Shown in pieces: positions 1-6,172 of a stretch of DNA of 7,086 nt. Made by a program: the position numbers and the translations under genes. Each line of letters opens with the position of its first letter. The first letter of the stretch is position 1. Origin of the DNA: an uncultured Caldimicrobium sp. (lineage in GTDB: Bacteria > Desulfobacterota > Thermodesulfobacteria > Thermodesulfobacteriales > Thermodesulfobacteriaceae). The notes beneath the pieces were generated by a model. It was not told the DNA's origin. It saw nothing but the letters and a program-made list of their open reading frames with translations, and searched no databases. The stretch covers positions 1 to 7,086 of the forward strand of contig CALLJI010000068.1 of NCBI GenBank assembly GCA_938091475.1. Reading direction: 5' to 3'.

Positions 1-1091
1 ATATCAATCCTTCCTTTGCACAAACGCCCAAAAAAGTTCTCATACTTCCCTTTGAAATTTATGCTCAACAAGATTTAACCTTTTTAAAAAAAGCTTTACC
101 AGAGATGTTAACCAGTAGGCTCTACGCACCGGATAAAATTCAAATAATAGAATTGGATAAGATAGAAGGTGAGCTCAAGAAGTACTCCCTGATAGATAAA
201 AGGGTGGCAGAGGAGATTGGTAAGAGTGTGGGTGCGGATTATGTCATCTGGGGTGCTATTACTGTTTTGGGAGATGTGGTAAGTATAGATGCCCAAATTA
301 TGGATTTAAAGGAAGGGAAAAGGCCTGCTCAATTTTTTCAAGAAATAAAGGGAGTTTCAGAGATCATACCCCAATTGACACGCTTTTCCCGCAAATCCAA
401 GAGATACATTGAAGGCAAGGAAGAAGACTTTTATCAAGAGGATTTATCCTTAGCAGGAGCTGGGCCAAACTTTGCAATGGGCAGAGCCCATCCTGAAAGG
501 GGCTACTTTGGGTATCCCTATTATCCAATGAGGCCAGTCAAGGAGGAGCCTGTAGTAGAAAAGGCCAAACCTCGTTTTGGAGGCATAGGAGACCCTGCTT
601 ATGAGGGGTTAACTAAAGATGTAGTTATTGACCTTTCAGGGGGTCAACCACGCATTGGTATTGCCAGAGACGAAAAAGAGAATGCTACTAAAGCACCTAA
701 GGAACCACCACCTCCATATTACTATCCACCCCAACCCTATTATCACTATTCCCCTCCACCATATTACTATTATCAAAAACCAGCTCAAGAGGAGGGTTTA
801 TTTTCTAAGATGAAAAGGGCTTTGTGGCCCTTTGGAAGGGAGGAGAGAGTTGTCCCACCTCAACCAACCCCTCTCCCCATAAGTCCCATACCTCCTGCTC
901 CTCAAAATCTTCCCCAAGCTACTACTGCGTCACCTTCTCCTCCACAGACGATATCACCTAAGCCACAGCCAGAGGTACCTCCCCAACCACTTCCACCTCC
1001 TCAGCCTACCCCTCCATCTCTCCCAAAATCCACCTCCGAGCCACAATGGCCCAAGGAAAGTCTCAAACCTAACCCCTGGAGATGGGAGTAG
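1..1091 (+). CDS. Exported TolB-like-domain protein with Pro/Tyr-rich tail (5' end outside window)
   Basis: The reading frame is open from base 3, so the true start lies before the window and the first ATG inside it (105) is not the start. Visible residues 1-7 (INPSFAQ) look like the end of a signal peptide, cleaved near FA-Q. Residues about 10-130 look like the TolB-like alpha/beta domain found at the front of many delta-proteobacterial exported proteins: VLILPFEIY near residue 12, then EEIGKSVGADYVIWGAITVLG and VSIDAQIMDL. In the relatives I know, a VCBS/FG-GAP beta-propeller usually follows. Here residues about 150-362 are low complexity instead: a Tyr/Pro run (DNA 705-782), a short basic-hydrophobic stretch GLFSKMKRALWPFG, then about 65 residues rich in PPQP (DNA 855-1049), ending in NPWRWE. 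The role is unknown; a periplasmic or envelope-associated accessory protein is plausible. It ends 3 bases before the c-di-GMP gene, so the two are probably cotranscribed. The domain assignment rests on remembered sequence patterns. Confidence 0.75.
   Translation, partial: INPSFAQTPKKVLILPFEIYAQQDLTFLKKALPEMLTSRLYAPDKIQIIELDKIEGELKKYSLIDKRVAEEIGKSVGADYVIWGAITVLGDVVSIDAQIMDLKEGKRPAQFFQEIKGVSEIIPQLTRFSRKSKRYIEGKEEDFYQEDLSLAGAGPNFAMGRAHPERGYFGYPYYPMRPVKEEPVVEKAKPRFGGIGDPAYEGLTKDVVIDLSGGQPRIGIARDEKENATKAPKEPPPPYYYPPQPYYHYSPPPYYYYQKPAQEEGLFSKMKRALWPFGREERVVPPQPTPLPISPIPPAPQNLPQATTASPSPPQTISPKPQPEVPPQPLPPPQPTPPSLPKSTSEPQWPKESLKPNPWRWE
1085..1088 (+). promoter_or_regulatory. Shine-Dalgarno site for the EAL-domain gene
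   Basis: GGAG lies six bases before the ATG at 1095 and overlaps the last codons and stop (TAG, 1089-1091) of the upstream gene. It fixes the start of the sensor protein and suggests translational coupling with the preceding gene. Confidence 0.6.
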
Positions 1092-1094
1092 CCT

Positions 1095-3665
1095 ATGAAA
1101 TCCCTTAAAGGCTTCTTAATTTCTGGGGCCATCTTTGGTTCCCTTATTATGTTCGCACTGGTTTTTACAATCCTCTCCTTTTGGTATAAAGAGAATTTAA
1201 AAAAGCAAACCCTGAAAAAAATGGATGAAATAGCCTCAATGAGTTATCACTCCATCTATCAGGTTATGAAGAAGGGTTGGAAAAGAGAGGAGATGTTAGC
1301 CCTCTTGATGGCCTATAAAGATATCTACAAAGAGCAAGAGCATTTCTTTGAATTATGGAGAGGGAAACTTGTGGATGAGCTTTATGGGCCTATAGGAAAA
1401 GTTAAATTTGAAGGGGAGGTAGAGAGAGTTTTTAAGGATGGACAAAAGGAATTCCTAGTTAAAGAAAATAAAATTCGCTATCTTTATCCCTTTAAGACGG
1501 AAGAAGAATGTCTAAGTTGTCACACTAATGCCAAAGTGGGAGATGTTTTAGGTGTTCTTGATATAAACTTTGATCTTTCTTCCTACCTATCTAATTTTTA
1601 CAAAGGAGTATTTTTAATGATAATACTACTCTTTCCTTTGCCTATTCTTGTTTCTTATTTGATTGCTACTTTTTTCTCAAATAGGCTAAATAGATCTTTT
1701 GCTCTCTTAAATCAGAATATAAAAGAGGTGAATAGGGTTAGTGATTTAAGAAAGATAGAATTAAAGAGCGTAGATTTAGCTTTTGAAGAATTTAACAAGA
1801 TAAAAGAGGAAGTTGCTCAATTAGTTGAAAAAATCAGAAGAATAGCAGTTGACAAAGAGGTTTTAGAATTTGAAATAAAACTATTAAAAAGATTTGTAAT
1901 TACCGCGAATGTGGTAAAGGACTGGAAAGATTTTATTAAAAACCTTCTAAAAGAAGCAAATAAGATTATTACCGTTTACTGTCTCTTTATTGTTACAATA
2001 GTTAAAGAAGAAAATCTTGCTATAGAAATATTTTGGACTAAGAGGCCTGAAGATCAAACTAAAGACCTAATGGAGAGAATTATTTTAGAGTATATAGAAG
2101 AAAGTGCACCCCCGTTTAAAGATACTGTCCAGAAATTTCCCCCTACCTTTTCCCATGAAGTAGTCTTTCATAACGAAAATTATTTAAAATTGGAAGAAGA
2201 GGAGTTATTAGTGCAAACTAAGGATTTTCTTTTTCAGAAGCTTCTTATAAGTGGAATCGTGGGGATTGGAGTGAAGGCTGGTAGTTCTGATGACCCGGTG
2301 AGGAACATTGATTTAGAAAGTGTTTTGTCTATATTATTTAACGTTATTGTCACAGCTAAAGCTATATGTGAATATACTGAGAGAATTGAATATTTTGCAA
2401 CCAGAGATCCTCTAACAGAGTTATTTAATGCAAAGGTTCTTTGGGAATTTTTAGTCCAGGAAATTGAAAAAGCAAAAAGACATAACCACAAATTTACTTT
2501 AATGTTTATAGACTTAGATGATTTTAAGTTAATTAATGATATCTATGGACATCAATTTGGTGATAACTTTTTACAACTTATTGGGAAAATTCTTAGAGAG
2601 AATCTGAGAAAGGAAGATATAGTCAGTAGATTCAGGGGAGATAAATTTGTATGTATCTTAAGTTATGCTGATATAGAGCATGCTTATTTGATCGCCAATA
2701 GAGTAAGGCAAGCTATAAAGGAAGCAAGCCTAACTTCTCCCACAGGGGTAGGGGTTACAACAACATCTTCTATTGGGCTTGCTGTTTATCCTGATCATGG
2801 CAAAACTCCTAAGGAGCTTTTCACTGTAGCAGAACATATGGCTTCGAAAGCCAAAACCTTAGGTAAGGACAAGATTCTCTTCCCCTCTGTTGAGGATCTT
2901 CAGAATATTTTTAAATTTATAGATGAAACTTTGCTTATAATTAGTAAAGCTATTTATGAAAGAAATATTTTTCCTTATTTTCAACCTATTATAAAATTAG
3001 ATACACTGGAAATCTTTGGATATGAAACTCTTATGAGAATAGAGATAGATAATAGAATTGTCTCTGCTGAAGAATTTATAGAATACATATCTAATCTGGG
3101 CATTATTGATAAAGTTGATCTTTTGCTGATAGAAAAGGTTTTTGAAAAAATAAAAGAAAATGAGATAAAGAATTTTATATTTATTAACACCACACTCAAG
3201 GCTATTGTAGGCTCAGAATATCTTCAAACTTTAAAGAGTTTAATTAATACCTATCAAATTGACCCTCAGAAGATTGTTTTTGAAATCATAGAAAGAGAAA
3301 CAGTCAAAAATGTTACTTTATTGAAAAGATTTATAAAGATGCTTAAAGATTTGGGGTGCTTGGTGGCTATTGATGATTTTGGTTCTGGATATTCCACTTT
3401 TAACTATATAAAACTATTCCCAGTAGATTTTATCAAAATAGAGGGAGAATACATACGTAATTTAGTCTCAACCGACACTATTGACAGAAGCATAGTTGAA
3501 AGTATTGTAACCTTTTGCAAAGGTAGAAAAATACGAACTATAGCCGAGTATGTAGAAAGTGAAGAAATCTTGAGAGCTGTTAGGGAACTTGAAATTGATT
3601 ATGGTCAGGGATATTATCTAGGGAAACCTTCTTCCGAGCTAAAAGTGCCAAATATAAAAACTTAG
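1095..3665 (+). CDS. Membrane CxxCH-sensor / GAF-like / degenerate GGDEF / EAL protein, probable c-di-GMP phosphodiesterase
   Basis: An 856-residue inner-membrane signalling protein. The order is TM1 (about 7-30), a periplasmic domain (31-170) with C139-L-S-C142-H143 in a DUF3365/Tll0287-like setting (YPFKTEEECLSCHTNAKVGD), TM2 (about 171-194), a HAMP/coiled-coil-like linker (195-265), a GAF-like region (about 265-430), GGDEF (437-596) and EAL (about 620-850). The GGDEF domain starts with DPLTELFN and keeps D473 (FIDLDDF) and the inhibitory RxxD site (R505-D508, five residues before the signature). Its signature is RGDKF (514-518), so cyclase activity is unlikely. The EAL domain keeps the residues known to bind metals and catalyse: E644 (in ETL), N698, E730, D760-D761, K781, E818 and Q838 (QGY). 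Expected reaction: c-di-GMP to pGpG in the cytoplasm, tuned by heme redox or ligand state in the periplasm and perhaps by nucleotide binding to GGDEF. The ATG has a GGAG ribosome site at 1085-1088. Function is inferred from domains. Confidence 0.9.
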   Translation: MKSLKGFLISGAIFGSLIMFALVFTILSFWYKENLKKQTLKKMDEIASMSYHSIYQVMKKGWKREEMLALLMAYKDIYKEQEHFFELWRGKLVDELYGPIGKVKFEGEVERVFKDGQKEFLVKENKIRYLYPFKTEEECLSCHTNAKVGDVLGVLDINFDLSSYLSNFYKGVFLMIILLFPLPILVSYLIATFFSNRLNRSFALLNQNIKEVNRVSDLRKIELKSVDLAFEEFNKIKEEVAQLVEKIRRIAVDKEVLEFEIKLLKRFVITANVVKDWKDFIKNLLKEANKIITVYCLFIVTIVKEENLAIEIFWTKRPEDQTKDLMERIILEYIEESAPPFKDTVQKFPPTFSHEVVFHNENYLKLEEEELLVQTKDFLFQKLLISGIVGIGVKAGSSDDPVRNIDLESVLSILFNVIVTAKAICEYTERIEYFATRDPLTELFNAKVLWEFLVQEIEKAKRHNHKFTLMFIDLDDFKLINDIYGHQFGDNFLQLIGKILRENLRKEDIVSRFRGDKFVCILSYADIEHAYLIANRVRQAIKEASLTSPTGVGVTTTSSIGLAVYPDHGKTPKELFTVAEHMASKAKTLGKDKILFPSVEDLQNIFKFIDETLLIISKAIYERNIFPYFQPIIKLDTLEIFGYETLMRIEIDNRIVSAEEFIEYISNLGIIDKVDLLLIEKVFEKIKENEIKNFIFINTTLKAIVGSEYLQTLKSLINTYQIDPQKIVFEIIERETVKNVTLLKRFIKMLKDLGCLVAIDDFGSGYSTFNYIKLFPVDFIKIEGEYIRNLVSTDTIDRSIVESIVTFCKGRKIRTIAEYVESEEILRAVRELEIDYGQGYYLGKPSSELKVPNIKT

Positions 3666-3680
3666 GATGTTCCCAAACAA

Positions 3681-3704
3681 TAGCCTATGAATATCCATAG
3701 GCTA
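3681..3704 (+). terminator. Hairpin after the EAL gene, possible weak terminator
   Basis: TAGCCTATG (3681-3689) pairs perfectly with CATAGGCTA (3696-3704) across a six-base loop, 15 bases after the stop codon. No T-run follows, so it is not a standard intrinsic terminator. It may protect the 3' end of the mRNA, or be an unrelated palindrome. Confidence 0.4.
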
Positions 3705-3743
3705 CGCTTCTATCCCCTGCAGCAAGAACTTGCGCCCATAGGT

Positions 3744-3770
3744 GGATAGCCGCAAGGGTTGTCGCTACAG
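3744..3770 (-). repeat. Palindromic repeat unit 1 (core type A, worn)
   Basis: On the - strand it begins CTGTAG and contains the core CAACCCTTGCGG, shared with units 3 and 9. It is the most divergent type A copy: the constant GGGGC is changed to CGAC and the closing GCCC to ATCC. Confidence 0.6.
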
Positions 3771-3778
3771 GTGATTCT

Positions 3779-3796
3779 TGCAGGATAAGGCCTGCA
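3779..3796. repeat. Small inverted repeat TGCAGG/CCTGCA
   Basis: TGCAGG (3779-3784) and CCTGCA (3791-3796) form a six-base stem with loop ATAAGG. A related CCTGCAG lies at 3717-3723, and TTCTTGCAGG (3775-3784) is an imperfect inverse of the sequence starting there. The function is unknown. Confidence 0.4.
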
Positions 3797-3813
3797 GTTA
3801 CCATTTTTTGTTA

Positions 3814-3839
3814 TATAGGGGCAGGGCTTGCCCCTGCCC
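3814..3839 (+). repeat. Palindromic repeat unit 2 (core type B)
   Basis: It starts TATAGGGGC and ends CTTGCCCCTGCCC. GGGCAGGG (3819-3826) pairs with CCCTGCCC (3832-3839), an eight-base stem with a five-base loop. Units 8 and 11 share the CTTGCCCCTGCCC end. Confidence 0.8.
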
Positions 3840-3860
3840 AATGATTTTAAACCCGCATTT

Positions 3861-3887
3861 GGGCAACCGCAAGGGTTGCGCCTACAG
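3861..3887 (-). repeat. Palindromic repeat unit 3 (core type A)
   Basis: Read on the - strand it starts CTGTAGGCGC, has the core AACCCTTGCGGTT and ends GCCC. GCAACC pairs with GGTTGC. It is the best-kept type A copy in this block and matches unit 9, which lies 2.2 kb away. Confidence 0.8.
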
Positions 3888-3923
3888 AAATTTTTTGAAT
3901 TTTTGGTCAAATTACTAATTACA

Positions 3924-3933
3924 CCTACAATTT
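3924..3933 (-). repeat. Isolated repeat end (relic)
   Basis: The - strand reads AAATTGTAGG, the constant left end of the repeat with its usual AT flank, but no core or GCCC end follows. It looks like the remains of a decayed or truncated unit. Confidence 0.4.
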
Positions 3934-3945
3934 CTTTTAATTTTT

Positions 3946-3971
3946 GGGCACAGCATAATGTGCCTCTACAG
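3946..3971 (-). repeat. Palindromic repeat unit 4 (core type C, worn)
   Basis: The - strand reads CTGTAGAGGCACA, then ATGCTGTGCCC. GGCACA and TGTGCC form an imperfect stem. It is similar to units 5, 7 and 10. Confidence 0.7.
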
Positions 3972-4000
3972 TTTTTTCATTAATTCGAAAATTTTAAAAA

Positions 4001-4024
4001 GTAGGGGCACGATATGTCGTGCCC
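4001..4024 (+). repeat. Palindromic repeat unit 5 (core type C)
   Basis: It starts GTAGGGGCACGA. GGGCACGA (4005-4012) pairs perfectly with TCGTGCCC (4017-4024) across the loop TATG. It is the first of four same-direction units with a period near 38 bases. Confidence 0.85.
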
Positions 4025-4038
4025 AAAAGATTTAAGGT

Positions 4039-4062
4039 GTAGGGGCGATTCACGAATCGCCC
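4039..4062 (+). repeat. Palindromic repeat unit 6 (core type D)
   Basis: It starts GTAGGGGCGATT. GGGCGATT (4043-4050) pairs perfectly with AATCGCCC (4055-4062). The core differs completely from the other units, yet both arms match each other and the constant ends are intact. Confidence 0.85.
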
Positions 4063-4073
4063 AAATAATCAAA

Positions 4074-4100
4074 TTGTAGGGGCTCCGCACTGCCGTGCCC
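4074..4100 (+). repeat. Palindromic repeat unit 7 (core type C variant)
   Basis: It reads TTGTAGGGGCTCCGC and then CTGCCGTGCCC. The right arm equals that of unit 10 while the left arm has diverged, so the stem is imperfect. Confidence 0.8.
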
Positions 4101-4112
4101 AAAAGGTTTTAA

Positions 4113-4139
4113 TTGTAGAGGCAAAGCTTGCCCCTGCCC
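4113..4139 (+). repeat. Palindromic repeat unit 8 (core type B)
   Basis: It starts TTGTAGAGGC and ends CTTGCCCCTGCCC. GAGGCAA and TTGCCCC pair with one mismatch around AGC. It is the last unit before the 3' end of the convergent Mth938-like gene and could fold in the 3' tail of that transcript, though no T-run follows. Confidence 0.8.
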
Positions 4140-4174
4140 CCTAAGGTTTATTTAGTACCTACCTCTCTAAAAAC

Positions 4175-4528
4175 CTAACAGGTAAGATGAAAGGCACCAG
4201 CTAAGGGCATATTAAGTGCCAAAAGCTCATTAAAGCGTAAAAGCGCATCCTTGGTGAAATAATCTTCTAAGATAATCCCTTCTCTTTTAGCCCTTTCTTT
4301 CACTGCAGGGGAAATTTTCATCACTCCACTTGCACCTCTTCCCACTATCAAATAGATAGGTTTAAAAAGAAAAACCTCCTCTAAGTCTACTTCTTGAAGA
4401 AGATGTCCTTCCTTTCTCCACCAGGGATAGATAATTTTTTCATAATTTGGTTTTATGAGAATAATCAGATCTTTTGAATAGATTGTGCCTTTATACTGGA
4501 GTTGACCAAAGGAATAATGGGTGATCAT
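4175..4528 (-). CDS. Mth938-like domain protein (DUF498 family)
   Basis: A 117-residue soluble protein. Family signs visible along its length: an N-terminal SFGQLQYKGTIYSKDLII strand pattern, W36-W37-R-K-E-G-H42, the glycine-rich turn G63-R-G-A-S-G68 followed by VMKISP, and the C-terminal AFHLTC (112-117) that closes many members. The length is normal for the single-domain family, which includes Mth938 and human AAMDC and is related to the complex I assembly factor NDUFAF3. No enzymatic reaction is established for the bacterial members, so none is claimed. Its ATG is 6 bases after the prfA stop, with no strong Shine-Dalgarno, which suggests translation coupled to prfA. It is probably the last gene of the tRNA-rpmE-prfA unit. 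The family call is confident; the function is not known. Confidence 0.85.
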   Translation of the reverse strand: MITHYSFGQLQYKGTIYSKDLIILIKPNYEKIIYPWWRKEGHLLQEVDLEEVFLFKPIYLIVGRGASGVMKISPAVKERAKREGIILEDYFTKDALLRFNELLALNMPLAGAFHLTC

Positions 4529-4534
4529 AAAAAC

Positions 4535-5638
4535 TTAGGCAGCTAAGCTAAGAGATTCTTCTCTTTTCAGAGCCTCGGTTCTAAAATGGGTTATAAGGGC
4601 ATCTATAAATTCATCTAACGCGCCATCTAAAACTTCAGGCAGGTTGTAAATGGTTAAACCTATGCGGTGATCGGTAACCCGATTTTGGGGGAAATTATAG
4701 GTGCGAATCTTTTCACTTCTCTCCCCAGTGCCAACTTGGGATTTTCTTTCCCTTTGCACTTTTTCCATTTGCTCCTTTTGAGCGAGTTCATAGAGTTTGG
4801 CTCTTAAAATTTTCAAAGCAGTAGCCTTATTTTGGTGTTGACTCCTTTCATTTTGACAGGTAACCACTATGCCTGTGGGAATATGAGTGATGCGTACAGC
4901 ACTTTCAGTTTTATTCACATGCTGTCCGCCGTGTCCGCCTGCTCTCATAGTTTCAATTCTTAACTCCTCGGGGCGAATCTCTACCTCTACTTCATCTACT
5001 TCTGGCAAGACAGCTACAGTAACCGTTGAAGTGTGAATTCTTCCTCCAGATTCGGTAATAGGTACCCTTTGAACTCTATGCACGCCACTTTCAAACTTAA
5101 GCCTGCTATAAGCTCCTTTTCCCTCTATACGGGCAATTACTTCCTTGAAGCCACCTAAACCTGTTTCATTGGCATCTAAGATCTCAAATTTGAAGCCCTT
5201 CCTTTCAGCATATCTTTGATACATTCTAAGTAATTCTCCAGCAAAAAGGGCAGCTTCCTCCCCACCAGCACCAGCCCTAATTTCAAGAATAACACTTTTT
5301 TCATCATTAGGATCCTTAGGTAGCAACATAAAGGGAAGAGTTTTCTCAAGTGCCTCTACTTTCTCTTCGAGAACCTTAATCTCTTCTCGAATAAGAGCTC
5401 TAAGCTCATCATCCTTCTCTTCCTCTAAAAGCTCTTTATTTTCTTTGATCTCTTTTAGACACTTTTTGTATTCTTGATAGGTTTTTACAATTTCTTCAAG
5501 AGAAGCTAATTCCTTAGCCAGTTTGGCGTATAGCTCTTGGTTAGACATAATTTCAGGGTCAGTCAATTTATGAGAAAGGTCGGTGTACCTGTCCTCAATA
5601 GCTTGTAACTTGGTTAAATAAAATTGGGATAAACTCAT
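4535..5638 (-). CDS. prfA: Peptide chain release factor 1
   Basis: A 367-residue RF1 that recognises UAA and UAG in the ribosomal A site and triggers release of the peptide from the P-site tRNA. The order is an N-terminal helical domain 1 (about 1-105), the core beginning with [22 protein letters not shown] (119-140), the stop-reading motif P193-I-T195 in the [14 protein letters not shown] context, which is the PxT class of RF1 and not the SPF of RF2, and G237-G-Q239 in [14 protein letters not shown], the catalytic loop. The GGQ glutamine is the usual target of PrmC methylation, but no prmC is adjacent; an Mth938-like gene takes the next place. The length agrees with the family. The start ATG lies 6 bases after the rpmE stop with a weak ribosome site, so translation is probably coupled. 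Identity is very secure. Confidence 0.98.
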   Translation of the reverse strand: MSLSQFYLTKLQAIEDRYTDLSHKLTDPEIMSNQELYAKLAKELASLEEIVKTYQEYKKCLKEIKENKELLEEEKDDELRALIREEIKVLEEKVEALEKTLPFMLLPKDPNDEKSVILEIRAGAGGEEAALFAGELLRMYQRYAERKGFKFEILDANETGLGGFKEVIARIEGKGAYSRLKFESGVHRVQRVPITESGGRIHTSTVTVAVLPEVDEVEVEIRPEELRIETMRAGGHGGQHVNKTESAVRITHIPTGIVVTCQNERSQHQNKATALKILRAKLYELAQKEQMEKVQRERKSQVGTGERSEKIRTYNFPQNRVTDHRIGLTIYNLPEVLDGALDEFIDALITHFRTEALKREESLSLAA

Positions 5639-5644
5639 AGATTT

Positions 5645-5875
5645 TTAGGCTTCTTTTTGAGCTTCTTTTTTATAAAATTGGGCATATTTTTTCATAAATT
5701 TTTCAATTTTTCCCTCTGTATCCACAAAGCGAGACTCTCCGGTAAAAAAGGGATGACAATTTGAGCAAACCTCTACCCTTATTTCTTTTCTGGTAGAGCC
5801 AACTCTAATTTCATTTCCACAGGCACATCTTATAACAGCATCTTCAAAATACTCAGGATGAACGCCCTTTTTCAT
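5645..5875 (-). CDS. rpmE: Ribosomal protein bL31, zinc-binding type
   Basis: A 76-residue large-subunit protein that bridges the central protuberance of the 50S and the 30S head. Four cysteines, C17 and C19 in CACGNE and C37 and C40 in CSNCHPF, form the zinc site of the C+ type, as opposed to the zinc-free paralogue made under zinc limitation. The HPFFTGESRFVDTEGKIEKF block is typical of the family and the length is normal. The ATG is preceded by GAGGTG (5883-5888) about seven bases upstream, a good ribosome site. It lies between tRNA-Arg and prfA and is likely transcribed from the promoter before the tRNA; the rpmE-prfA order is common in bacteria. Confidence 0.97.
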   Translation of the reverse strand: MKKGVHPEYFEDAVIRCACGNEIRVGSTRKEIRVEVCSNCHPFFTGESRFVDTEGKIEKFMKKYAQFYKKEAQKEA

Positions 5876-5919
5876 TTTTTACACCTCTCAGACAAGTATT
5901 TTTACAAAATTAAAAAGAA

Positions 5920-5993
<74 letters not shown>

Positions 5994-6006
5994 AAAACTT
6001 TACTAT

Positions 6007-6034
6007 ATTTTAATGCAAAAAATCTTTTTGACAA
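6007..6034 (-). promoter_or_regulatory. Sigma70-type promoter for tRNA-Arg-rpmE-prfA
   Basis: On the - strand, TTGTCA (6029-6034) and TAAAAT (6007-6012) are each five-of-six matches to the -35 and -10 consensus, 16 bases apart. The predicted transcript start is near 6000, about seven bases before the tRNA 5' end. The -35 box lies inside the left copy of the 20-base direct repeat. Confidence 0.7.
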
Positions 6035-6038
6035 GTCT
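6019..6038 (+). repeat. 20-base direct repeat, left copy
   Basis: It is identical over 20 bases to 6153-6172 and contains TTTTTGACAAGTCT. It carries the -35 box of the leftward promoter. It also holds a rightward TTGACA (6028-6033) that is followed after 17 bases only by the weak -10 TACAAA (6051-6056). Confidence 0.9.
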
Positions 6039-6057
6039 GTTAGAGAATGTTACAAAA

Positions 6058-6084
6058 TTGTAGGGGTAACCCTTGCGGTAGCCC
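6058..6084 (+). repeat. Palindromic repeat unit 9 (core type A)
   Basis: It reads TTGTAGGGGTAACC, then CTTGCGGTAGCCC. It is the same core family as units 1 and 3 in the other intergenic region, with point changes in both arms. Confidence 0.8.
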
Positions 6085-6090
6085 ATTTAA

Positions 6091-6116
6091 GGGCACGGCG
6101 ATGCCGTGCCCCTACA
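6091..6116 (-). repeat. Palindromic repeat unit 10 (core type C)
   Basis: GGGCACGGC (6091-6099) pairs perfectly with GCCGTGCCC (6103-6111) across the loop GAT, followed by CTACA. It is the best hairpin of the whole family in this window and is reversed relative to unit 9. Confidence 0.85.
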
Positions 6117-6123
6117 AAACATT

Positions 6124-6148
6124 GGGCAGGGGCAAGCCCAGCCCCTAC
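6124..6148 (-). repeat. Palindromic repeat unit 11 (core type B)
   Basis: The - strand reads GTAGGGGCTGGGC, then TTGCCCCTGCCC, the same right end as units 2 and 8. Only four bases separate it from the right copy of the 20-base direct repeat. Confidence 0.8.
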
Positions 6149-6152
6149 GATT

Positions 6153-6172
6153 AAAATCTTTTTGACAAGTCT
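6153..6172 (+). repeat. 20-base direct repeat, right copy
   Basis: It is identical to 6019-6038, with a start-to-start distance of 134 bases. It supplies the TTGACA -35 box (6162-6167) of the rightward promoter. Together the copies bracket repeat units 9-11. Confidence 0.9.

Larger units (their letters stand above)
3666..4174. other. Gene-free convergent intergenic region packed with palindromic repeats
   Basis: These 509 bases separate the stops of two convergent genes. I see no credible gene here. The region holds a hairpin just after the EAL gene, then at least eight short repeat units of one family (listed separately), an inverted pair around CCTGCAG, and AT-rich spacers. A possible further, heavily worn unit lies at about 3713-3737 (GCAAG/CTTGC stem at 3722-3733 followed by GCGCCCA). 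Open frames across the stretch translate repeat sequence and look like no protein. Confidence 0.8.

Noticed and set aside
108..296. Open frame on the - strand within the TolB-like gene
   Set aside because: It is antisense to a well-supported coding region and shows no protein-like features.
628..813. Second + frame inside the Pro/Tyr-rich tail, considered as a sign of a frameshift
   Set aside because: The His/Ile-rich peptide is the shifted reading of CCA/TAT-type codons; the main frame continues cleanly to its stop at 1091.
2748..2890. Active diguanylate cyclase reading of the GGDEF domain
   Set aside because: The signature loop is RGDKF instead of GGDEF/GGEEF, so the first Gly and the Glu are lost; the EAL half is the better candidate for activity.
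2234..3199. Two - strand open frames (2234-2491 and 2981-3199)
   Set aside because: Both lie antisense within the GGDEF-EAL gene, whose conserved motifs prove the + frame.
3710..3910. A 66-residue open frame on the - strand, rich in Cys, Gly and Pro
   Set aside because: It translates repeat units 1-3 and the adjacent palindromes; the composition comes from the repeats and there is no ribosome site.
4001..4139. CRISPR-like array
   Set aside because: The repeats are not identical, the spacers are 13-14 bases, AT-rich and similar to each other, and no cas gene is nearby.
4113..4174. Intrinsic terminator for the rpmE-prfA operon at repeat unit 8
   Set aside because: A stem can form, but on the - strand no T-run follows it, so it is not listed as a terminator.
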